This document shows, piece by piece, positions 57,416 to 64,000 of a DNA stretch of 64,000 nt. The notes beneath the pieces are model-generated. The model was not told the DNA's origin. It made no database searches and saw nothing but the letters and a program-made list of their open reading frames with translations. Origin of the DNA: Bryum argenteum (lineage: Eukaryota > Streptophyta > Bryopsida > Bryales > Bryaceae); assembly GCA_037043015.1 (NCBI GenBank), contig CM073322.1, forward strand, positions 15,511,601-15,575,600. The letters run 5' to 3'. Positions within the stretch are counted from its first letter, which is position 1. Every line of letters starts with the position of its first letter. A program made the translations under genes and the position numbers.

Positions 57416-58953
57416 CTAAAGTATATCCTCCTCTTCATAGACAGGGAAGAGTAAGGCCTGATCTGACTCACTCAAAGTGGGAACTAAAACCTTAATCACT
57501 TCCATGTACCCCTCACAGAAGTCGTCGATCCTCATTGCACCGATATGTATGTTGCACTCATCGTACACCAACTCTAATATCGGCAGCCACTTCATCAGAA
57601 GTGCAGTTCGATCTCGATCGCATACGTACACGCCTCCATTCATCACCTTCTGCAAGGTGGTCAGAACAGTGCCTGCATATGCACATGCGATCTCCCAGAC
57701 TTTCTCCTCGATCGAACCATTCGTATTGAACACTACGGATAAATCCATAAATGTCGTATCAAGAGCGGTTGCTCGGAATCGCCCCAAACACGCATCGTAG
57801 CGCACGAACCACTTCACAGCTTCATCCGCCATTCCTGCCTCCACGAGGATGTCCAGAACGCGACGTACCACCTCCAGCCTCTTCACCATGCGACGAGCCC
57901 CTGTCTTGGTACGCGTAGTGCCAATATCGCCGTCTGCTTGAACAAGCAAGAGCTTGAACTCTTCGTTGATGATTGTCACAGCCGCCTGCTCAAATGACGG
58001 AATGGGACTCTCATGTTGCACGCGGGCTGTCGTGAGCAGATGCAGAAGAAGCTCCTTAGCTTCCTTGGCTGAAGACTTCGATGACGCAGCTGTAAGCATG
58101 CACTCTGTAACCAGAGCACGAACATCCTCTGTCAGGATCAGGGTCCTCACCAGCTGCTTCACTTGATCCGCGGCATGGTCGGATAATCCCTCCGACAACA
58201 AGGACTTCCAAACCGCATACGACCACCGGTGACGTTCGAACGCCAGGTAGAAACAGATGGAAGATATCATGTCGTCACACCCGAGCTGTGTCGCTACTGG
58301 GAGGAGCTTTGCACTCTGCTCCAGGCTCGTTTGGCGCATCGTGAGTGGGCTGTACATCCTGGTAATACAGTCGGTGAACAGCCCGACATCATCGTGGATA
58401 TCGACGGTAAGTTCCTCGATCGTCTTCCGCTTGGACCTCCATCTCTCGCTCAGAGCAGCAGCGAAGTAGCCGCTGCAGGTCTCCAAGCGATTCGAATGTA
58501 CCATCAAGTAGGCCAGGGTGACCTCGTTGTTGATGGTGTTGCGAACCAAGCGGATGCAAACATCTTGATCCGCATTCTCTCCACCGAACCAGAACGTTTG
58601 CCGTTGCCTCATGCCCTGTAGTGCTCCTGTGCATCAGATAAGAGTCATAAGACATCGTTAGTTTTATTTCGATTTAAAATTCTGTGGACATGGACATCTT
58701 CCGAGTTGATCGCAGCTCAATTCAATAAGAAATTCAAACATGGTCTAGCAACTCACGAAGGAGAACATTCATGATGATTGAGGTCATGGCACTAAGGATC
58801 CAAACACTCAGAATGCATTCTAAACCTGTCACTCGGTAGAAAGGAAACAGGATCGGAACGGAGAATTCTCCTACAATCCTGTAAAACTCTTGCACATGTA
58901 TGAAAAAGCAATCTAGAACAACTCCGCTAGACTTGACAGAGATTCGGTTATCA

Positions 58954-58987
<34 letters not shown>

Positions 58988-59042
58988 AGATCTACGTACC
59001 TTGAGGCGGAGTTGTTGATGGGGTCATGGTGAAAGAAGCCAT
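57416..59042 (-). CDS. BTB/POZ domain protein, intact, two exons
   Basis: Exons on the minus strand are 59042-59000 (MASFTMTPSTTPPQ plus one base) and 58626-57416. They join in phase 1 to give 417 residues, close to the 424 of the other intact copy. If translation began at the internal Met at 58612 it would have 398. The BTB domain is at about residues 25-125: FWFGGENADQDVCIRLV, then YLMVHSNRLETCSGYFAAAL and LFTDCITRMYSP. A BACK-like helical region and a conserved C-terminal part follow (VLDILVEAGMADEAVKWFVR, DRDRTALLMKWLPILE). It is probably a CUL3 adaptor-type protein by family. The intron contains a poly-A tract of about 31 bases (58954-58984 on the plus strand). Confidence 0.83.
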
Positions 59043-59549
59043 GCACCTTGCCTTGCGAACACACACGACAGGGCACAGGAGCTGACCTCCGAGACAATAA
59101 GCAACTAGATATCCTGGCAGAGCGAAGTCTGTGCTTAAATACCAAAGAAGCTAGCAAGGGATTGCGCTTCAATTCAAATTAAAATTCGAATTATATTGTG
59201 AAGAGGCATGAAAAATATCACCTTTGCATCATTCTGGGCTTGTTAGTGAACTTTCGAAACGTGCAAAACCCCTTGCTCTCCTCTGAAACGACCTTTGAAC
59301 AAAATGAAATTAGGCTTTGCCATTTATGCGTTGGGAGAGGTGCTTGCCAAAAGTCACCACTCTCTTCGTCAGGTCTTTACTCGCCAGAAGACCGAACCAT
59401 GAAGAGTCCGTGAATAATTCGAAGTTTGAAAAGTAAGAATTGGCCTTTCCCAGTTTGAACAAATGTCCAAATTATAAGTTTGATTGGTCCATAATGAAGG
59501 GAAAAAAAAGTAGCATGCACTTTGTCATAGAAATTGAGACTAAGAGTAG
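59043..59549. other. Upstream region of the minus-strand BTB gene
   Basis: Likely promoter and 5' UTR. No separate gene was recognised. Confidence 0.45.
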
Positions 59550-59791
59550 TTAACCCTTAAACGTCATATGCTTTCGTGATACCACACCCAAAATCTCTTC
59601 TAAACTCCATTTTTAGCATTATTCTAGTTTTAATTTGCTTGAGCTCTATTCTAAGAAAGTATAGATCTCTTTAAGGTGCTCAGTTTGGAATTTTAAAAAT
59701 TCCATTTGGTATAATGGAGCGCAAGTTATGAGCAAGATTCTCTCCAAAAAAAACCCAACCCCTCAGGCTGGGTCTGACGTTTAAGGGTTAA
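59550..59791. mobile_element. TTAA-ended MITE, best-preserved copy (242 bp)
   Basis: TTAACCCTTAAACGTCA at 59550 and its perfect reverse complement ending at 59791 form 17-base ends, with TTAA outermost on both sides. Non-coding. It is the youngest-looking member of the family seen at 11087, 18381, 19515 and 26956. Confidence 0.85.
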
Positions 59792-61302
59792 GGTGGAAAA
59801 CATACCTTAAATCTTGTCTACACGTCCTATTAAGTGATTTGAAGAGCCACGCATGTAGCACACATAATCCTTCTACCCACAAATTCTTCACTTTTGAGAA
59901 TTATGTGATTCAATGTGGCAAAGGTTCAACGAAAACTTGATATGCTTCATAGCTCCAGATCCATGTGTAGAATCATATAGTTACCACATATGTATCCTTT
60001 TGCTACATCAAATTGTCACCAATTAGAAGATTTGCATTCCGATTTCATCAAATGCTTCCTCCAAGGGGTGATTGATGATGGAATCATGGTCACCCCTATC
60101 AAATTTATGCTTGCATGATGGCGAGCGTACATCTCTGTTACATAGTCCCTACTTCACCCATATAAAATTGTACCAGATGCAAAGTACCCTCAATCCCTCA
60201 TACAACACAACACAAGAAGAACACTATTTAATACAAATTAATCTCTCTTTTGCACTGAAGTACCTCCTTTTCTCTTCTTAGTTTGAGCTGCTTCATTTGT
60301 CATCCTAGCATTAATCCTTTTTTTGAGCCCACAAAGAACATGAAATCATTGACAAATAGCATTATGGTGGAAGAGGCTTTTTTACATGGCGTCTTGTCAA
60401 CCTACTTGGGGCCTCGGCCCTACCTAGTAAGAGTCCCAACAATCATGAGAGAGTTTGTAATCCAATTGCATGATTTGCCTACAAGAGTATAGGCATGACA
60501 TAACTCGTAACTAACACTTCACGCAAACTAGTATTAGGTTTTTAATACCTAAAAAATACGTGCAAGGAGTTGATTTTAAACGGGTGGATCTATTCTACAT
60601 TGATTACAATGGTGTATACTAAGTTAAAAAAAAAAAAAAAAAAAATAGTGACATGGCTTGTGGAAGGCAAGAAGCATAAAAAAGTAAATAATGAACTATG
60701 ACTTAAACCAGGATGGCATGGAATATAAAAATGCCTCGAATTTGCCTAATGTATGTCCTAAGAGCATCACTAGCCAACCCTTGGAGTTCTAACTTATGAC
60801 TTTCTCAGACAATTTCAAGAATAGTTGAGGTGGAAAACGTACCATTAAATTTGTCGAGACTCTAGAGTTGCTTCCAATCAAGTAAACTCAAGCGTGATGC
60901 ATGGAACACAAAGTATTGTTCTATTCTCATATTTTTTGGTTTCTCACAAAGGATTATTCACCACATGAAATGTTCTATGAACTCCAGATCCCATGAAATC
61001 ATAATCACAACATTGCGAGATTACATTTTCTTATGGTAGCTAAAACTGCCTAGTGCTCATGAGTGTCATAAAATGCAAGATAACAAAGACTAGCATAATC
61101 TTTCATTCAAACCGGTCAAGATTATAAAGGGTTTTGACTCCTACAAAACACAATCATTTGAGGTGAAATTTTTACAAAATCATCGTGCAAATAACATCTT
61201 CTAATCCAAAAGCAATCAATACTTAATGTAGAAAGTTGCGAAAGGGAGGAACAAGGGGATTTGATACACTCTGGCCTATAAGTCTATAACATGGTAGGCT
61301 GT
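59792..61302. other. Intergenic, AT-rich, no gene seen
   Basis: It contains an A-run at about 60625-60645. Open frames around 60072-60492 have no family features. It ends at the target-like GCTGT before a solo LTR. Confidence 0.45.
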
Positions 61303-61789
61303 TGTCACGGACATACACAAGAAGTTTCTAGAAGGTTCTTCTAAAACATTCTCTGAAGATTCCCTAAAAGATTCCTCGAAGATTCTTTGAAGATTCCCTG
61401 TGTCACGGCCACGTACTAGGTAGACAACTTAGGAAGGTTCTAGAAGCTTCTAGAAGCTTCCGGAAACTTCTGGAAGTTCCTGGAAGTCTCTGGAAGTTTT
61501 TGGAAGGTCCTTGAAGTTTCCGGAAGGCCCTGGAAGCTTCTGGAAGGTCTTGGAAGTTCTTGGAAGGTCCTAGAAGGTCCTAGGTTGAGGAAGGTTCTGG
61601 AGAACCTTCTTCTTAGCTAGTATATATAGGAGTCGAGGCTGAGGGCAACCTCAGTCTCGACAACGCACCTCTTGGAGCTCTAGCTCATCTCTCTTGTTGT
61701 TGTTCGTGTACTCTTCTTGTTAATTCAAGCTCATGTCAGTTCTTGTTAGTTTCCACATATTCTTATCATCTGTTTCCGTGTCCCTGACA
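61303..61789. mobile_element. Solo LTR (487 bp), family uncertain, probably Ty3/gypsy
   Basis: It begins TGTCACGGACA and ends TGTCCCTGACA, that is TG...CA with short inverted ends. It is flanked by GCTGT (61298-61302) and GTTGT (61790-61794), a 5-base target duplication with one mismatch. A TATATATAGG box lies at 61621. No coding region, primer site or second LTR is present, so it is the remnant left by LTR recombination. The moderate flank decay suggests it is older than copia A and B. Confidence 0.7.
61321..61575. promoter_or_regulatory. Dense heat-shock-element-like array within the solo LTR
   Basis: Alternating GAA and TTC triplets at the 5-base spacing of heat-shock elements are packed over about 250 bases. 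One example is GAAGCTTCTAGAAGCTTC near 61447-61465 on a loose 10-base pattern. The array stops about 45 bases before the TATA-like box at 61621. Heat-shock factors bind nGAAnnTTCn in plants. Function here is inferred from sequence only. Confidence 0.6.
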
Positions 61790-61794
61790 GTTGT

Positions 61795-62217
61795 AGATGG
61801 GAGCTGCTAAGATGTGAGCCACGAGCAGCGAGCAGCGAGCTACGAGCAGACTCACGGATTTAACTTATTGGAGAAAAGAAGAAAAGAGTCTTGGCCAATA
61901 GTACCTATGACCGTGGATTTTTGGAATGTAAGATATTATTAATAGAAGATTCTGGTTATATTTAGGGAGACCAATTTTGAGTTTGAAGTGTAGTATAAAT
62001 AATAACACCTATTACCGTGGACAAACCTAAGAACATAAAATCCTAAATCCATTAATAAACCTTGATAGTAGAAGTGTGCGAAAGAAAGGTGTGAAGCGAC
62101 ATATAATCAAATTCAATCGAATCAAATCAAATCAAACGAAAACAACAAATGTCGGAAACGACGTTCAAACTCAAGAGATGCTATAATTGCTATCTGATCT
62201 CGAGGACTCAGAATCTC
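61795..62217. other. Intergenic, 3' flank of the following minus-strand gene
   Basis: It contains a short GAGCAGCGAGC repeat at about 61820-61850 and an AATCAAATC run near 62110-62135. No gene was recognised. Confidence 0.45.
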
Positions 62218-63171
62218 CTAGTCGAGCCTCTCTATCCATAAACACAAGGGCCCTAGGATCACAATTAGCACCTCGACTAGGAACATATCTAACTCGCCAT
62301 GATGATTGTTAATATTTATGTCTTCACCATGCATGGAGGCGATGGTTACCTTCCCAAACGAAGAACATCTTTCCAGAGAATTGCGGAAGATCGAGTCACC
62401 AAGCTCTTCTTCAAAAGCTTGGTTTGCCGATTGCCAAAGTGGGCTCCAACTAGACTTAACCTCCTCCGTAACATCAGATGACAACTGCTCGTTGTTGTAC
62501 ATAGAAATGTACATGACGCGGTCTCCATCTCGATAGCCCTTCACAAACTCCCTCTCGAGATGTTGTATTCCCATTTCACCAGTTGGCCTTACCTTTGCCA
62601 TATACATTGATATCATTCGACACAAGGGGACAAGCAACGGCGACTTCTTCAAGGGACGAATTTGAAGGCTGTTGATGACGTTGATCGAGTCCACCTTGTG
62701 TTGTGTTCGATGCCGCAATTCGCTTTCAAGACCGTTGTTGAAGCCGCTCGGACAAGAAGTTGTTGGCAAGATGCCTTGAAATTCCTGCCAAATAATATAC
62801 TATTAAATATTTAATCTCAACACACCGAGAAGTGAAAACATTAGAGAAGATTATACTGAAATCATCACAAAATCATCACAAAATCATCTCAGAAATAAAA
62901 GTCTCATGTCACAACTTAATTATCATATGTGGCGGCTCATCGAATCACTTCTACGTGAAGCACGTCTCTAGTAATCCCTAGCCTCTGTACTAGTCCAAAG
63001 TAGGGTTGGCTTTTAACGACCAAGCGATTAAAGAAGTTAAATGACCTGAAATGAAATTCAAGATATAAATGTACCACCCACACGGAATTCCAAGGGTCAA
63101 ATCATTTGAAATACCTCAGTTTCCTCCGGAATCAAGGTATGGTCTTCGGTCTCCATGATGTGTTGAGACAT
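62218..63171 (-). CDS. Predicted two-exon gene of unknown function
   Basis: Exons on the minus strand are 63171-63115 (MSQHIMETEDHTLIPEETE) and 62784-62218. They join in phase 0 across a GT-AG intron and give 207 residues. The family is not recognised. The protein has mixed charge and is protein-like throughout (KKSPLLVPLCRMISMYMAK, then HLEREFVKGYRDGDRVMYIS). A hydrophobic C-terminal helix (FLVEVLIVILGPLCLWI) ends four residues before the stop, as in a tail-anchored protein. The structure is inferred from frame and splice signals only; an alternative is a gene fragment. Confidence 0.4.
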
Positions 63172-63445
63172 AGACTCAATGTGGATTTTTAAGAGAACAT
63201 CAATAAAATATTAAACACCTTTGAAAGTACAGAAGAGGAATCCACATGGAGTCATTTTTTGAGCTCCGGCGGTATGAAGCTCCTCAATCTTTCGAAGCAA
63301 GTGTTACAAGACCTTGCCCTTTAGCAAGACAAACGAACTGTCAGTAGAATCATGGATGCAGTCCAGGTACATTATTTCTGCACTTTTGACTACAGAGTAA
63401 TCTCAAAACGTAATGCCAAACGTTATTTTTTGCTTCATAGCAGAC
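63172..63445. other. Upstream flank of the predicted minus-strand gene
   Basis: Nothing specific was recognised. Confidence 0.35.
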
Positions 63446-63545
63446 ATGGAATGCTCTGGAAGTCAGCATGATGGAATGCTCTGGAAGTCAGCGTGATGGA
63501 ATGCTCTGGAAGTCAGCGTGATGGAATGCTCTGGAAGTCAGCGTG
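63446..63545 (+). repeat. 25-bp minisatellite, four copies
   Basis: The unit beginning ATGGAATGCTCTGGAAGTCA is repeated four times with one variable base (A or G), filling exactly 100 bases. Confidence 0.95.
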
Positions 63546-64000
63546 GAAGTACGTGATCGACAACATATAGAGTGACCAGAGCTTCATGCAGATGAAATTC
63601 GCTTGAGGTAGTAAGCTAATACGGTACTCATCCAATTAGTGTTTAGACGTGCACATTGCTTCCAAGAAAATTTTTCACTCCAACAATTCCTCCATTCGCT
63701 CCTCGCAGTTGAAGGACCGAGCTGAGCCGTTGTCCGCGTGGCGGCTCGCCACCATCGCCTCCACGTTGTTTGGTGAATGCCGTGTGCGCTAATGCTCTCA
63801 CCGGTGATGATGTCACCGGGCTTTCAACAAAGTAAGCAAGATACCGGAATTTTACCAATTGTGCACCATAGGAGGTATCGATTCAATAGATTTTCCGTCA
63901 TGAATAAGCAACCCTGGGACATACTCAATTGTGCGCCATTAGGTATCGATTTTGATGACATGTTGATGGCAGGTGCAATCGGTGATTCCAATCACTAATT
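63546..64000. other. Window end, no gene established
   Basis: An imperfect direct repeat CAATTGTGC-CCAT-AGGTATCGATT occurs at about 63857 and 63928. Open frames that run to the window edge show no family features. Confidence 0.4.

Noticed and set aside
1-64000. tRNA, rRNA and snRNA genes
   Set aside because: None was recognised by eye; the only tRNA-linked sequences are the primer sites of the two copia elements.

Overview
This window looks like nuclear DNA of a land plant. The genes have GT-AG introns, and the proteins include a plastid-type acetohydroxyacid synthase small subunit with a transit-like leader, a CYP71-clan P450, a phytocyanin and an RWP-RK protein. Two Ty1/copia elements carry the plant-typical initiator-Met tRNA primer site TGGTATCAGAGC. 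A non-seed plant (bryophyte or lycophyte) is my guess from the gene families; it is not proven. Genes are sparse and lie in AT-rich DNA full of small non-autonomous transposons.

Layout. 1.4-5.7 kb (+): 12-exon AHAS small subunit gene. 6.3-6.7 kb: foldback MITE. 7.7-9.3 kb (-): two-exon P450. 9.3-15 kb: repeats and MITEs. 15.1-15.6 kb (+): two-exon phytocyanin that has lost its copper ligands. 15.6-20.9 kb: more MITEs, including a family with TTAA ends. 21.1-23.8 kb (+): five-exon gene for an unrecognised single-pass membrane protein. 23.8-28.8 kb: low-complexity and minisatellite DNA. 28.9-30.7 kb (+): intact BTB gene with two candidate first exons. 31.7-32.6 kb: about 50-bp minisatellite. 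32.8-38.9 kb (-): whole-looking young copia element (A) with an extra antisense F-box-like ORF between pol and its 3' LTR. 39-39.7 kb (+): BTB pseudogene. 42.6-43.8 kb (+): four-exon divergent RWP-RK gene. 44-45.7 kb: tandem repeats. 46.3-51.7 kb (-): very young but broken copia element (B), also with an antisense host-like fragment (RNase H1 hybrid-binding domain type) at the same place. 51.9-52.3 kb (-): membrane-anchored RING protein. 52.9-54.1 kb (-): BTB pseudogene. 57.4-59.0 kb (-): intact two-exon BTB gene. 61.3-61.8 kb: solo LTR packed with heat-shock-element-like repeats. 62.2-63.2 kb (-): predicted two-exon gene of unknown function.

There is no operon-like arrangement. The main connecting theme is a small BTB family in birth-and-death (two intact copies, two dead ones) in a region reshaped by transposons. 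The strongest leads are the two copia elements with antisense cargo ORFs, the solo LTR with an HSE array, the TTAA-ended MITE family and the duplicated BTB first exon. All splice sites were placed by eye from reading frame, GT/AG signals and family alignment from memory; no search was run.
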